64,000 bases of DNA. It comes from Phoenix dactylifera (taxonomy: Eukaryota > Streptophyta > Magnoliopsida > Arecales > Arecaceae). The DNA is taken from the NCBI RefSeq assembly GCF_009389715.1, contig NC_052407.1, positions 5,087,154-5,151,153 on the forward strand, in the 5' to 3' direction. Both the position numbers and the translations under genes were made by a program. The notes beneath the pieces were generated by a model. That model had not been told where the DNA came from and did no database searches. It saw only the letters and a program-made list of their open reading frames with translations. Below, piece by piece: positions 25,881 through 36,738 of this stretch (positions are counted from its first letter, which is position 1; every line of letters starts with the position of its first letter).

Positions 25881-26640
25881 ACTAAATATATGCAAAGCAA
25901 TATATGAAACATGTCACATATTGTGACAAAGTGATAAGGATGAAAATCGGCAAAGTTCAAAAGGCCATATTTCTACACATCCTCACTTCTTTGAAAAAAA
26001 AACAAACAAATGGTCTAAGTTGGGGCACACTAGCAACGAAGATGTTCAGGCAATGTGTTTAAGCTATCATGTCTTAATATATCCAACACTTAATAATCAA
26101 AGAACCCATTTCTTCTAAGCATATGGGACTGGTATATTAGATACTTCATGGTAATGGGAGGAGTCTAACTAGGAACACTAAGTATGCCTCTTTTTATTTT
26201 TACTTCATTATTATTATTATAATATTATCCATCTTTTAGAAAGATTGGATGTATAATTTAGGTGTAAAGATTTCACACTTGCGAGTCAAATGTTGTGCAA
26301 CGCACAGTGCCCTCTCTGTCGTACAATTCTTGGGGGGGCCCGTGGGGTGCGCCGGTCGGTGGGTGGAAGATCTTGAAGCGGTGGAACTAGACCTCTGCTT
26401 GGGCAAAAAAAAAAAAAAAAAAAAACTAGGCCTCTCCCTTGGAGTGATCAGGAAAAAGAAGACAATTCATTTATGAACTGTTGATGGTATTTGGTACCAT
26501 CGATCTCTTTTTTTTTTATTGAAAACCGTCTGTCTCTTTAAATGTCCCAGCCAGCTCTCGCAAAAACTTGCAGTATTATCGATTGGATCCAAAAATAATA
26601 TATATGACAACTAATGTGTCACATCCTAAATTTGATATAT
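25881..26640. other. Spacer between LTR elements
   Basis: AT-rich, with a poly-A tract at 26405-26425. No gene seen. Confidence 0.4.
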
Positions 26641-26645
26641 GGTAC
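26641..26645. repeat. Target site duplication GGTAC, left copy
   Basis: Matches 36739-36743 exactly and abuts the LTR terminus TGTTGCTGG. Confidence 0.9.
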
Positions 26646-27460
26646 TGTTGCTGGTGGTCCAAACCGAGAACGATTGACACAGCGGTGTGAACGGGGTTCC
26701 GTCTGAGTTGTCTTGGTTGGTGTTGGTTACGCTCCACCTTCCACCGGGAAACCTGCAAGCAAGCCTCGCACCACCACTGGGGTAGTGGGGGCCTTCCGAC
26801 GATCAAGTCAGAGGAGATTGGAGGAGGAGGAGAGATGATAATAGCAAGCAAGAGAATGCTCTGGAAGATATTGCTTACCCCCCCTTCTCCCCCCAGCCGC
26901 ATATATACCTGGCTGGGGGGTCTCTCAGGGGGGTTTGTCATCGTGGGGCGCGATGGAGTGGCCACTGATATGGCCGTTACAGGGCGTCGTGGAGCAGCGC
27001 TGGGTACGGCCATGACAGGGCGTAGTGGAGTTTCGCTTTGTACGGCTGATACAGGAGATCGTGGAACAGCATCGGATACAGCCGTTGCAGGGAGTAGTGG
27101 AGCAGGAGGCCTCGGCGTGCCTCTGGGAAGCAGCCTGTCGTTATCAAGAGATCTCCGACTCGGGGTCGGAGTGCTGGATCAGGGGGCAGCTGACTCGGGG
27201 TCGGGCTGCGTTGCTGAGGATATCCGACTTGGGGTCGGATTGCTAGATTAAGGGGCAGCCGACTCGGGGTCGGGCTGCGTTGCTGAGGATATCCGACTTG
27301 GGGTCGGATTGCTAGATTAAGGGGCAGCCGACTCAGGGTCGGGCTGCGAAGCCGAAGATGTCCGACTCGGGGCCGGACTGCTGGATCGAAAGGCAGCCGT
27401 AGTCTTCATGGGCGCGCGTGCCGGTCACATGGAGCATGGCGGCTTAGTTCCCCCGTAACA
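26646..27460 (-). repeat. 3' LTR of the Tat element, 815 bp
   Basis: Near-identical to 35925-36738. On the minus strand it holds a TATA-like GGTATATATGCGG near 26900-26912. It contains about 3.5 copies of a 69-bp subrepeat (27160-27400) rich in TCCGACTCGGGGTCGGA-type short palindromes. The adjoining internal base run, read on the minus strand (AAGTGGGGGGCTAC, about 27461-27474), is the polypurine tract. Confidence 0.95.
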
Positions 27461-27800
27461 GTAGCCCCCCACTTCCGAGCCTGGAACCAGAAGGGGAACG
27501 GGTGAAGGGAGTGATGCTTCGAGATTGCCGCCATCCCTCGGAGAGGCGCGCGCGCTTCGAGCTCCCCGCTTTCTTTATGGCGTATGGCGGTTGTTGCTGA
27601 TCTGGCAGTCTGAGGATTTCGGCGGATATCCTTCCTTAATGGTGTCGATTCGCCTTTGGGGCGCGAGCGACCCTTCGGCGGCCAGGCGTCCTCTGGCGTC
27701 ATCGAGGCGTCACCCGCCTTTCCGCCTATTTAACCGGGGGCCCTCTCCTTTTTTTTTCTTTTTAACTCTTGGCAGCGTCTTGCCGACTCCTGACTCTCGA

Positions 27801-28401
27801 AGTTCTTCCGGCCCTAAGCCAGGCATCCGAGGGTTAGGCCTCAGGAAATTCTTCCGGCACTAAGCCAGGCGTCCGAGGGTTAGGCCTCAGGAAATTCTTC
27901 CGGCGCTAAGCCAGGCATCCGAGGGTTAGGCCTCAGGAAATTCTTCCGGCGCTAAGCCAGGCATCCGAGGGTTAGGCCTCAGGAAATTCTTCCGGCACTA
28001 AGCCAGGCATCCGAGGGTTAGGCCTCAGGAAATTCTTCCAGCGCTAAGCCAGGCATCCGAGGGTTAGGCCTCAGGAAATTCTTCCGGCCCTAAGCCAGGC
28101 ATCCGAGGGTTAGGCCTCAGGAAATTCTTCCGGCGCTAAGCCAGGCATCCGAGGGTTAGGCTTCAGGAAATTCTTCCGGCGCTAAGCCTGGCATCCGAGG
28201 GTTAGGCCTCAGGAAATTCTTCCGGCGCTAAGCCAGGCATCCGAGGGTTAGGCCTCAGGAAATTCTTCCGGCACTAAGCCAGGCATCCGAGGGTTAGGCC
28301 TCAGGAAATTCTTCCGGCGCTAAGCCAGGCATCCGAGGGTTAGGCCTCAGGAAATTCTTCCGGCACTAAGCCAGGCATCCGAGGGTTAGGCCTCAGGAAA
28401 T
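27801..28401 (+). repeat. Tandem array, 46-bp unit, 13 copies
   Basis: Unit words: AAATTCTTCCGGCGCTAAGC, CAGGCATCCGAGGGTTAGG, CCTCAGG. Copies differ at one to three bases, mainly GGCGC/GGCAC/GGCCC. It lies in the 3' non-coding part of the Tat element. The middle part of the unit is related to a stretch of the 121-bp unit next to it, so the two arrays share an origin. Confidence 0.95.
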
Positions 28402-29246
28402 TCCGCTCGTTGGTCGGCCAAGGCTGGCGCAAGCCGAGGCGACCGGTCGGGGCTTCAGGCTAGTCTGGTCCCGGGATGATCATCGGGTTAGCCTGGCATC
28501 CGAGGGCCGGGCCTCGGGAGATTCCGCTCGTTGGTCGGCCAAGGCTGGCGCAAGCCAAGGCGACCGGTCGGGGCTTCAGGCTAGTCTGCTCCCGGGGTGA
28601 TCATCGGGTTAGCCTGGCATCCGAGGGCCGAGCCTCGGGAGATTCCGCTCGTTGGTCGGCCAAGGCTGGCGCAAGCCAAGGCGACCGGTCGGGGCTTCAG
28701 GCTAGTCTGCTCCCGGGATGATCATCGGGTTAGCCTGGCATCCGAGGGCCGAGCCTCGGGAGATTCCGCTCGTTGGTCGGCCAAGGCTGGCGCAAGCCAA
28801 GGCGACCGGTCGGGGCTTCAGGCTAGTCTGCTCCCGGGATGACCATCGGGTTAGCCTGGCATCCGAGGGCCGAGCCTCGGGAGATTCCGCTCGTTGGTCG
28901 GCCAAGGCTGGCGCAAGCCAAGGCGACCGGTCGGGGCTTCAGGCTAGTCTGCTCCCGGGATGATCATCGGGTTAGCCTGGCATCCGAGGGCCGAGCCTCG
29001 GGAGATTCCGCTCGTTGGTCGGCCAAGGCTGGCGCAAGCCAAGGCGACCGGTCGGGGCTTCAGGCTAGTCTGCTCCCGGGATGACCATCGGGTTAGCCTG
29101 GCATCCGAGGGCCGAGCCTCGGGAGATTCCGCTCGTTGGTCGGCCAAGGCTGGCGCAAGCCAAGGCGACCGGTCGGGGCTTCAGGCTAGTCTGCTCCCGG
29201 GATGATCATCGGGTTAGCCTGGCATCCGAGGGCCGGGCCTCGGAAA
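28400..29246 (+). repeat. Tandem array, 121-bp unit, 7 copies
   Basis: Unit words: TTCCGCTCGTTGGTCGGCC, AAGGCTGGCGCAAGCC, GGGGCTTCAGGCTAGTCTG, GCCTGGCATCCGAGGGCC. Copies are nearly identical at exact 121-bp spacing, with alternating small variants (GATGATCATC/GATGACCATC, GGGATG/GGGGTG). An eighth unit is cut off at 29247. The 81-codon open frames within it are repeat artefacts, since 121 is not a multiple of three. Confidence 0.95.
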
Positions 29247-29662
29247 ATTCCGCTCGTTGGCCATGCGCCTGTCGCTTGCAGCCCGACGGGGTTTCTCCGT
29301 GGCCAGCTGCGATCGTGTTTCTCCTCTTCTCCAAGCGTTGCCTGGGGAACACCAGAAGGGCATTAAACGCTAATTGATGCGTTACCTGGGAAATCGGATC
29401 GCAGTTGCTGCTTGCGAGGAGTGTCAGTTAAGCGGCCGCGATGCGCGCGTTCTTCGAGGCGGATGCGGCCTGGGCGCGAGCGGAGATATGTGGTCCTAGG
29501 GGTACGTGCCACCCGGAGTGTCCTGCACAAAGAATGCGGTTAAGGAGAATGACGCTTAGGAAATCGCGGGAAGATACGCCTCGAGAGCCAGAACGGCTCC
29601 GGATTCAATGCGTCCGCACTTATGGGAGCCACCCGCATCGGAACGACCGGGGGGCTGCAGTT

Positions 29663-29678
29663 TGGCTATAAATACAGG
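29663..29678 (+). promoter_or_regulatory. TATA-bearing antisense promoter candidate in the Tat element
   Basis: GGCTATAAATACAG on the plus strand, opposite to the element's coding direction, followed by 700 bp of GC-rich sequence and an AT-rich end near 30355-30390 (AGAAATTATTGAAATGCAAA). A second plus-strand TATA-like word (CCTATTTAACC) is at 27724. Tat elements such as Grande are known for antisense genes here; this copy has only a possible 58-codon frame (29689-29865) and no recognisable protein. Confidence 0.4.
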
Positions 29679-30415
29679 TGCAGGTGCGATGGAGTTTGCC
29701 AAGCCGGAGCTGTTCAAGTTGCCATGGATCGTGGACCTTCTCTCTGGCGCATGGCTGAGAGACTCCTGCCGAAGGAACGGGAGGCGCGCCCCTCGCGACT
29801 TCAGCCAACTAGCCGTTTCATCTGGGATCAGCAAGGAGGGTCTCCCCGGCGGAACTCCGCTCTAGGCGTTTCATCCGGGATCACATCTCCCCTCCTTGAA
29901 GTTCAGCCTCCCGATTGAGCTCTGCACCAGACGCCTGATCCGGGACCGCGCCTCCATATGCTCTTCCCCCTTGTATTCCTTCTCTCCCCTAACACTGGGG
30001 AGGACCGGAATATCCCTTGGAGGTGGCGTTCCTCTGGAGGCAGCGGGAGCTTCGTCGGCGGCGGCTCCTCATCCTCTTCGTGGGGCGTGGATGGCGCCTC
30101 CGGTTGGAGGCAGTGTGGACTTCTCCTTCGTCCACTTCTTCTTCATCCGCGCCGGCTCTTCGTCTCTTTCGTGAGACGCCGATGGCGCCTCCGGTTGGAA
30201 GCACCCACTTCCGACGGGATTGCAACCGCTTCAGATGGAGGTTTCGGGATCCCAGATCTTCAGCTCCTCGGAGTCTCCACCTCTTCTTTACTTTCTTTAC
30301 ACCCTAATTCCCCTCTGGGAATTCCTTGTAATCACACGAGCACGCCGTTGTAACCAGAAATTATTGAAATGCAAAATGTCATACATTTTTGAACTGTCTT
30401 TCTGGCATCGTCGTT

Positions 30416-32873
30416 CTACTGGTAATACATCCGCAGGTTAGCGAAATTCCAGCTCCTTAGAATTTCTCGACCATCTAGGGCCTCCAACTGGTAGGAGCCA
30501 GGTCGGTTTACCCAGCGAACCTTATATGGGCCTTCCCAATTTGGCGCTAGCTTCCCACCTTCCGCAGGTCGAGATGCTTTAGCTCGCCTTAGCACCAGAT
30601 CTCCGATTCTGAAAAGCTTCGGTCGGACCTTGGAGTTGTAATATCGGGCCACCCTCCGCTGATACATCGCCATCCGAACCTGCGCCATTTCCCTCGCTTC
30701 TTCCAAGAGATCCAGGTTCCCTCGGAGTTGTTCCGAATTGGCCTCGGGTCGGTGCGCGGCCACCCGAGGTGAGGGGAGTCCGAGCTCCACAGGGACAACG
30801 GCTTCCGTGCCATAGGTTAGGCTGAAAGGCGTCTCCCCGGTAGGGGTCCGATGCGTGGTCCGATACGCCCAAAGGACATTCTCGAGTTCTTCGACCCAAG
30901 CTTGCCCCGTCCGACCGATTCGCGCTTTGATTCCTTGGAGGATTGTCCGATTTGTGACCTCGGCCTCGCCGTTGGTTTGGGGATGCAACACAGATGTGAA
31001 CCGATGCTCGATCCCGAACTCCTCGCAGAAGTCACGGAAATGCTTGTTGTCGAACTGTCGCCCATTATCCGAGATGAGGACCCGAGGTACCCCAAATCGG
31101 ACAATGATGTTCTTCTTCACGAACTTTCGGACTTGCACCTCCGTGATAGTGGCCAGCGGCTCTGCCTCCACCCACTTGGTGAAGTAGTCGATTGCAACAA
31201 TCAAAAATTTCCGCTGAGCTGAAGCGACGGGGAATGGTCCGAGGATATCCATTCCCCACTGGGCGAAGGGCCAGGGTGCAGTGATTCGTGCCAAGGGGAC
31301 AGAAGGGACTCTCTGGACGTTGGCGTGGCGCTGGCAGGCGTCGCATTTCCGCACATGATCCTTTGAGTCCTCCAACAAGGTAGGCCAATAATAGCCTTGC
31401 CTCATGATCTTATGCGCCAAGGACCTAGCCCCCAGGTGCGATCCGCAGATGCCTTCGTGGACTTCGCTGAGGGCGTAGGCCGCTTCCGAAGGGCGGAGGC
31501 ACCTTAAGAGGGGGGCGGTGAACGAGGTCCGATACAGCCTCCCTTCATAGAGTACGTAGTGGGCGGACTTCATGACGAGTCGCCGAGCTTGATCTTCGTC
31601 CTCTGGGAGGATCCCTTCGGCGAGGTAGGCGACGAGCGGGTCCATCCAAGATGGCTCCGGATCAATCGCCATCACCGCTCCGGCCTCGCCGATGCTCGGG
31701 GCATCCAGGGTCTCCAGGTAGATCGCCCTCGACAAGTTGTGCGCGTCTGCGCCCACCAAGCGGGACAGCCTGTCGGCCCTGGCATTTTTGCTTCTTGGGA
31801 CCTGCTGAATGTCAACACTGCCGAGGTCGGGAATGAGTGCCTGCACCTTCCAGACATAGCTCTGCATGGTCGGGCTCCGAGCCTCGAACTCCCCTCGGAC
31901 CTGCCCGACCACCAGCTGGGAGTCGGTGAAGACCTTCAAACGCCGGATGCCGAGCTCCTTGGTGAGTTTGAGTCCTGTGACTAGGGCCTCGTATTCCGCC
32001 TCGTTGTTGGTCACTGGAAATCCGAACCTCAAGGCATACTCGGCTATCACTCCATCGGGACTGGTAAGGACCAGCCCGGCCCCTCCACCTTCGGGGTTCG
32101 ACGACCCATCAATGTGAAGCGTCCAGATTGGGAGGTCGAGGCTGGGTGTTTCCGGCGGCCTAGGTTCAGCCTCCTGCATAGTGCACTCAGCGAGGAAGTC
32201 CGCGAGCACCTGGGCCTTGATGGCGGGTCGGGGCTGGTAGCGGATGTCGAACTCACCAAGTTCTACTGCCCACTTCACCAGCCGTCCCGCATTCTCAGGA
32301 TTGCTGAGGATCTGCCGCAGTGGTTGATCGGTCAAGAGGGTGACAGGATGAGCCTGGAAATAGGGGCGAAGCCTCCTGGCCGCGGTGAGCAGCGCGAAGG
32401 CGATCTTTTCCGCCTTCGTATACCGCGTCTCGGCATCCCGCAGGACCCGGCTGATGTAGTACACAGGCTTCTGGAGCTTTGCCTCTTCCCGGACCAGTAC
32501 TGCGCTGACTGCGGTTGGGGAGACCGCCAGATAGAGGTAGAGCATCTCCCCCTCTTGCGGCTTGGACAGCAGGGGAGGAGACGCCAAGTACTCCTTGAGT
32601 TGGTCGAATGCCACTTGACATTCGGCCGTCCAAAGGAAGTCTTTCGGGCGCTTCAACACCTTGAAGAACGGTTGGCAGCGTTCGGCCGATTTTGCCACAA
32701 ATCGTCCGAGCGCGGCGACCCTTCCAGCGAGCTCCTGAACCTCCTTCACTTTGGTCGGAGGGGACATATCTTGGATGGCCTTGATTTTGTCCGGGTTGGC
32801 CTCGATCCCCCGCTGGTTGACAATGAAACCGAGGAACCTCCCGGCCGAAGCGCCAAAGGCGCACTTCGCTGGG
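30416..32873 (-). CDS. Tat polyprotein, second part: RNase H, second RNase H, integrase (downstream of frameshift)
   Basis: This frame continues RT after a one-base deletion near 32873; the first in-frame ATG is at 32767. Numbering from that ATG (783 residues): the RT-linked RNase H spans about 45-195, with TDQPLRQIL at 146-154. The extra RNase H is at about 215-340, with D220 (HIDGSSNPEGGGAG), E258 (NNEAEYEAL), D282 (FTDSQLV) and D332. Integrase has the zinc finger H..H and CDAC at about 437-478, then the core triad D507 (GMDILG), D567 (SDNGRQF) and E601 (NGEAE). The C-terminal part ends NLRMYYQ with no chromodomain. All key catalytic residues are present, but translation from gag cannot reach it without a frameshift. 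Confidence 0.9.
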
Positions 32874-35800
32874 TCAGCTTCATGCGAAACTTCCGCAGGG
32901 TGGCAAAAGTCTCCTCCAGATCCGCGATGTGCTGGTCTGCATGGCGGCTCTTCACCAGCATATCGTCCACGTACACCTCCATGTTCCGGCCGATTTGCCC
33001 TTTGAAGATTTTGTTGACGAGGCGCTGGTAAGTGGCGCCAGCATTCTTCAGACCGAAGGGCATTACCTCGTAACAGTACAGCCCCCGGTCTGTTATAAAG
33101 GCAGTTTTCTCCTCGTCCTGTGGAGCCATCATTATCTGGTTGTAGCCGGAGAAGGCGTCCATGAAAGACAGCAGCTGATATCCGGAAGTCGCGTCGACCA
33201 GTTGGTCTATCCGCGGAAGCGGAAAGCTATCCTTGGGGGATGCCTTGTTCAGGTCGGTGTAGTCGACGCACATCCTCCACTTTCCGCTCGCCTTCCGGAC
33301 AAGTACGACATTTGCCAGCCATTTGGGGTAGCTGACCTCCCTTATGAATCCTGCCTCCAAGAGCTTGTCTACCTCCTGGTCGACCACCCGGATCCGATCC
33401 GGGGCACAGTGTCTCTTCTTCTGCTTTACTGGTCGGTGGGTCGGGTCGACGTTGAGGGCGTGAGAAATGACCTCCGGGTCGATCCCAGGTACATCGGCCG
33501 CCGACCAGGCGAATACATCAGCATTGGCTCGGAGGAATTCCACTAACCTGAGCCGAGCTTCCGAGTCGAGGTTGGCGCCGACCCGGACCGTACGGTCCGG
33601 GCGACCCTCTTCAAGGGGAACTTCGATCACACCCTCGGCCGGCTCCCCGTGCCGCAAAGCCACCTCGTCTCTGGCGTCAAGGGACTCGACGCTTAGGGCC
33701 TCCACGGGCTTCTTCCCTTTGAGAGTTGCTAGGAAACATTGCCGTGCGGTCGGTTGGTCACCTCGGACCTCTCCAATCCCGGCCGCCGTGGGGAACCGCA
33801 TTAGCAAATGGTATGTAGAGACTACCGCGCGAAGGGCGTTCAGTCCGGGTCGTCCGAGGATAGCGTTGTAGGCCGAGGGAACACGGACGACCAAGAACCC
33901 GAGCCGCACCGTGGCTTCTGCGGGTGCAACGCCCGCAGTCACAGGCAGCTCAATGACACCTTCGGCCGAGATAGCATCTCCAGTGAATCCTATGAGGGGG
34001 GTGGATGTTTTGTGCAACACTTGTCGGGACAAGCTCATCTTTTGGAAGGCCTCGTAAAACAAAATATCAGCTGAGCTTCCACTATCCACAAGAACACGCC
34101 TTACATCATAGTTCGCCATAGTGAGGGAGATCACCATGGCATCATCATGGGGGGTCTGAACCCCCTTTACATCCTCATCACAAAAAGTGATTACATTTCC
34201 GACCCGCTGCCTCTTCGCGACGGCCACCCCTGATGCTTCCACCGAGCCCCCTGCGTTCCTCACGGGCCGAGAGCAGCCCCCAGTGATGGTGTGGATCACG
34301 CCCGCGACGGGTCGATTCTGCTCTCGAGGCTCCTGAGGGGCCGGGTCGGCCGGACGCGGGTCTGCGGGGGGACGTCGGTCGTTTACATATCGACCGAGAC
34401 GCCCTCGGCGGATGAGAGCCTCGATCTCGTCCCGAAGCTGGAAGCAGTCTTCGGTGTCGTGGCCGTGGTCTCGGTGGTACTCACAGTACGCCCGAGAGGG
34501 CCTCCTCCCAGGAATTTTCTTCATCTGCCTCGGGAGCGGGAGGTTCTCCCGCCCATTGACCTCCATAAGGATCTGGGCCCGGGGGGCCAGGAGTGGGGTG
34601 TACCGGTTGAAGCGTCGGTGCGGAGAACGAGGGCGTGGGGCGCCGTGGTTCCTCGCCGGTGACGGGCTTCTGCGCCGATGTTGAGGCGTCGGGCTCCTCC
34701 TCTGGGGTGCCTCTTTTCGCCTTTTCTTCCCGGACTTTAGAGGGGCCTCGGCGGCCTCCTTGTTCCGGTGGGCGGCTGCCTCCTCGGCGTCTGCATACTG
34801 GTTCGCCCGAGACAACAGCTCCGGGAAGCTCCGCGGCAGGCGTTTGTCCAGGGAGAAGGTGAGTCTGCCCTTCCGGAAGCCACGCTTCAGGGCTGAGAGA
34901 GCCACCTCCTGGCTCAGGTTCCGGACCTCCAATGTAGCCTTGTTGAAGCGGGTAAGGTAATCCCGCAGGCTTTCTCCCTCGTTTTGCCGGACATCAAAGA
35001 GGGAGTCGGAAACCAATCGCCGCCGGCTACTGACGGCGAAATGGCTGATGAAGAGGCGAGTGAACTGGTCAAAGGACTGGATAGAGTCAGCCCCCAGGCC
35101 GGCGAACCACGCCCTGGCTGGGCTACGGAGGGTTGCCGGGAAGGCCTTGCAGAGGAGAGGATCTGATGCTCCATGGAGGAGCATAAGAGTCCTGAAACTC
35201 TCCACGTGATCCCGCGGGTCCGCCGCCCCGTCATAGGGCTCGATCGCCGGCATTTTGAATCCCGGCGGATTTGGGGTCCGCAGGATCCTCGAGGCGAGCG
35301 CCGGTTGGGAGGAGATCTCCAAGTCGGCGAAGGGATCTTTAGAGTGGCCCTTCAGGACCTGGAGTTGTCGGTGGAGATCGTCCACCCGCCGGTCCAGGGA
35401 GCGCGACCGATGGGTGGGAGACAAGGAGCACCGAGAGGGGGACCGACTGGAGCGCGGGTTCCTTGAGGACTGGGGGGTCTGGGAACGCGCCCGGGCTCGC
35501 CTCTTGTACCCCGCGCAGCTTCGATGGGACGGTCCCGGCAGAATGGACCGTGCTCGAGAATCTTCCTCGCGCCGGCGCTCCTCCCCATGGGAGAGGAAGG
35601 AGCGCGGGTTAAGGAGGACAGGTGAGCGCTCAGGGAGCAGCGGCTCCTGGGCCCGCTGCGGCGCCCGAGACATTACACCCTGCAGGTTCTGCACCGCCTC
35701 CACGAGGGTGCGGACCTGCTGGGCTAACTGGTCGAACTGAGCGGCTTCGACCATCTGAACCGGGGGTGGAACGGTGGAGTGTTGCTGAGAATGTGTTGGA

Positions 35801-35883
35801 GACGCAGCGGCCTCCCGGCCGGAGGCGCGAGAGGCCCCACGACCGGAGGCATTGGAAGCTCCACGACCACCTCGCCGTGCCAT
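32746..35883 (-). CDS. Tat polyprotein, first part: gag, protease, RT (frameshifted in RT)
   Basis: 1045 codons from the ATG at 35883. Gag homology is at about 205-370, followed by CEYHRDHGHDTEDC (467-480), the reduced zinc-knuckle-like motif usual in Tat gag. Protease active site is LVDSGSSADIL (D600). RT runs from about 835, with WRMCVDYTDLNK (869-880), FMDAFSGYNQI, MPFGLKNAGATYQ and the catalytic YVDD at 971-974. After residue about 1004 the reading leaves RT homology because one base is missing near 32873; the last 41 codons are out of frame. An Arg/Ser-rich stretch lies at 105-170. Gag and protease look intact; RT is cut at the thumb. Confidence 0.93.
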   Translation of the reverse strand: MARRGGRGASNASGRGASRASGREAAASPTHSQQHSTVPPPVQMVEAAQFDQLAQQVRTLVEAVQNLQGVMSRAPQRAQEPLLPERSPVLLNPRSFLSHGEERRREEDSRARSILPGPSHRSCAGYKRRARARSQTPQSSRNPRSSRSPSRCSLSPTHRSRSLDRRVDDLHRQLQVLKGHSKDPFADLEISSQPALASRILRTPNPPGFKMPAIEPYDGAADPRDHVESFRTLMLLHGASDPLLCKAFPATLRSPARAWFAGLGADSIQSFDQFTRLFISHFAVSSRRRLVSDSLFDVRQNEGESLRDYLTRFNKATLEVRNLSQEVALSALKRGFRKGRLTFSLDKRLPRSFPELLSRANQYADAEEAAAHRNKEAAEAPLKSGKKRRKEAPQRRSPTPQHRRRSPSPARNHGAPRPRSPHRRFNRYTPLLAPRAQILMEVNGRENLPLPRQMKKIPGRRPSRAYCEYHRDHGHDTEDCFQLRDEIEALIRRGRLGRYVNDRRPPADPRPADPAPQEPREQNRPVAGVIHTITGGCSRPVRNAGGSVEASGVAVAKRQRVGNVITFCDEDVKGVQTPHDDAMVISLTMANYDVRRVLVDSGSSADILFYEAFQKMSLSRQVLHKTSTPLIGFTGDAISAEGVIELPVTAGVAPAEATVRLGFLVVRVPSAYNAILGRPGLNALRAVVSTYHLLMRFPTAAGIGEVRGDQPTARQCFLATLKGKKPVEALSVESLDARDEVALRHGEPAEGVIEVPLEEGRPDRTVRVGANLDSEARLRLVEFLRANADVFAWSAADVPGIDPEVISHALNVDPTHRPVKQKKRHCAPDRIRVVDQEVDKLLEAGFIREVSYPKWLANVVLVRKASGKWRMCVDYTDLNKASPKDSFPLPRIDQLVDATSGYQLLSFMDAFSGYNQIMMAPQDEEKTAFITDRGLYCYEVMPFGLKNAGATYQRLVNKIFKGQIGRNMEVYVDDMLVKSRHADQHIADLEETFATLRKFRMKLTQRSAPLALRPGGSSVSLSTSGGSRPTRTKSRPSKICPLRPK

Positions 35884-35924
35884 TACGATCGCTCTAAGAT
35901 TCGGGCCCTCCTTCTAGCGCCAAC

Positions 35925-36738
35925 TGTTGCTGGTGGTCCAAACCGAAAACGATTGACACAGCGGTGTGAACGGGGTTCCGTCTGAGTTGTCTTGGTTGGT
36001 GTTGGTTACGCTCCACCTTCCACCGGAAAACCTGCAAGCAAGCCTCGCACCACCACTGGGGTAGTGGGGGCCCTCCGACGATCAAGTCAGAGGAGATTGG
36101 AGGAGGAGGAGAGATGATAATAGCAAGCAAGAGAATGCTCTGGAAGATATTGCTTACCCCCCCTTCTCCCCCCAGCCGCATATATACCTGGCTGGGGGGT
36201 CTCTCAGGGGGGTTTGTCATCGTGGGGCGCGATGGAGTGGCCACTGACATGGCCGTTACAGGGCGTCGTGGAGCAGCGCTGGGTACGGCCATGACAGGGC
36301 GTAGTGGAGTTTCGCTTTGTACGGCTGATACAGGAGATCGTGGAACAGCATCGGATACAGCCGTTGCAGGGAGTAGTGGAGCAGGAGGCCTCGGCGTGCC
36401 TCTGGGAAGCAGCCTGTCGTTATCAAGAGATCTCCGACTCGGGGTCGGAGTGCTGGATCAGGGGGCAGCTGACTCGGGGTCGGGCTGCGTTGCTGAGGAT
36501 ATCCGACTTGGGGTCGGATTGCTAGATTAAGGGGCAGCCGACTCGGGGTCGGGCTGCATTGCTGAGGATATCCGACTTGGGGTCGGATTGCTAGATTAAG
36601 GGGCTGCCGACTCAGGGTCGGGCTGCGAAGCCGAAGATGTCCGACTCGGGGCCGACTGCTGGATCGAAGGGCAGCCGTAGTCTTCATGGGCGCGCGTGCC
36701 GGTCACATGGAGCATGGCGGCTTAGTTCCCCCGTAACA
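35925..36738 (-). repeat. 5' LTR of the Tat element, 814 bp
   Basis: Partner of 26646-27460; it differs at 7 bases and one 1-bp indel. Read on the minus strand, the sequence just inside it (GTTGGCGCTAGAAGGAGGG, about 35906-35924) is the primer-binding position. The tRNA was not identified. Confidence 0.95.

Larger units (their letters stand above)
26646..36738 (-). mobile_element. Full-length Ty3/gypsy retrotransposon, Tat lineage, 10,093 bp, recent
   Basis: On the minus strand the order is: 5' LTR (35925-36738), primer site, gag-PR-RT, RNase H, a second RNase H, integrase, long 3' non-coding region with tandem arrays, polypurine tract, 3' LTR (26646-27460). LTRs begin TGTTACGGGGG and end CAACA. 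A perfect 5-bp target duplication GGTAC flanks it (26641-26645, 36739-36743). Two RNase H domains before integrase and no chromodomain mark the Tat group. By direct comparison the LTRs differ at 7 bases plus a 1-bp indel in about 815 bp, so insertion was recent. A one-base deletion in RT makes this copy non-autonomous. Confidence 0.95.

Noticed and set aside
28476..29377. A ladder of 81-codon open frames on plus (and 67-codon frames on minus) spaced 121 bp
   Set aside because: They are the 121-bp tandem unit read in rotating frames; the unit length is not a multiple of three and no protein family is seen.
32114..33031. 305-codon open frame on plus opposite the Tat pol region
   Set aside because: Shadow of the real minus-strand RT/RNase H frame; no homology of its own.
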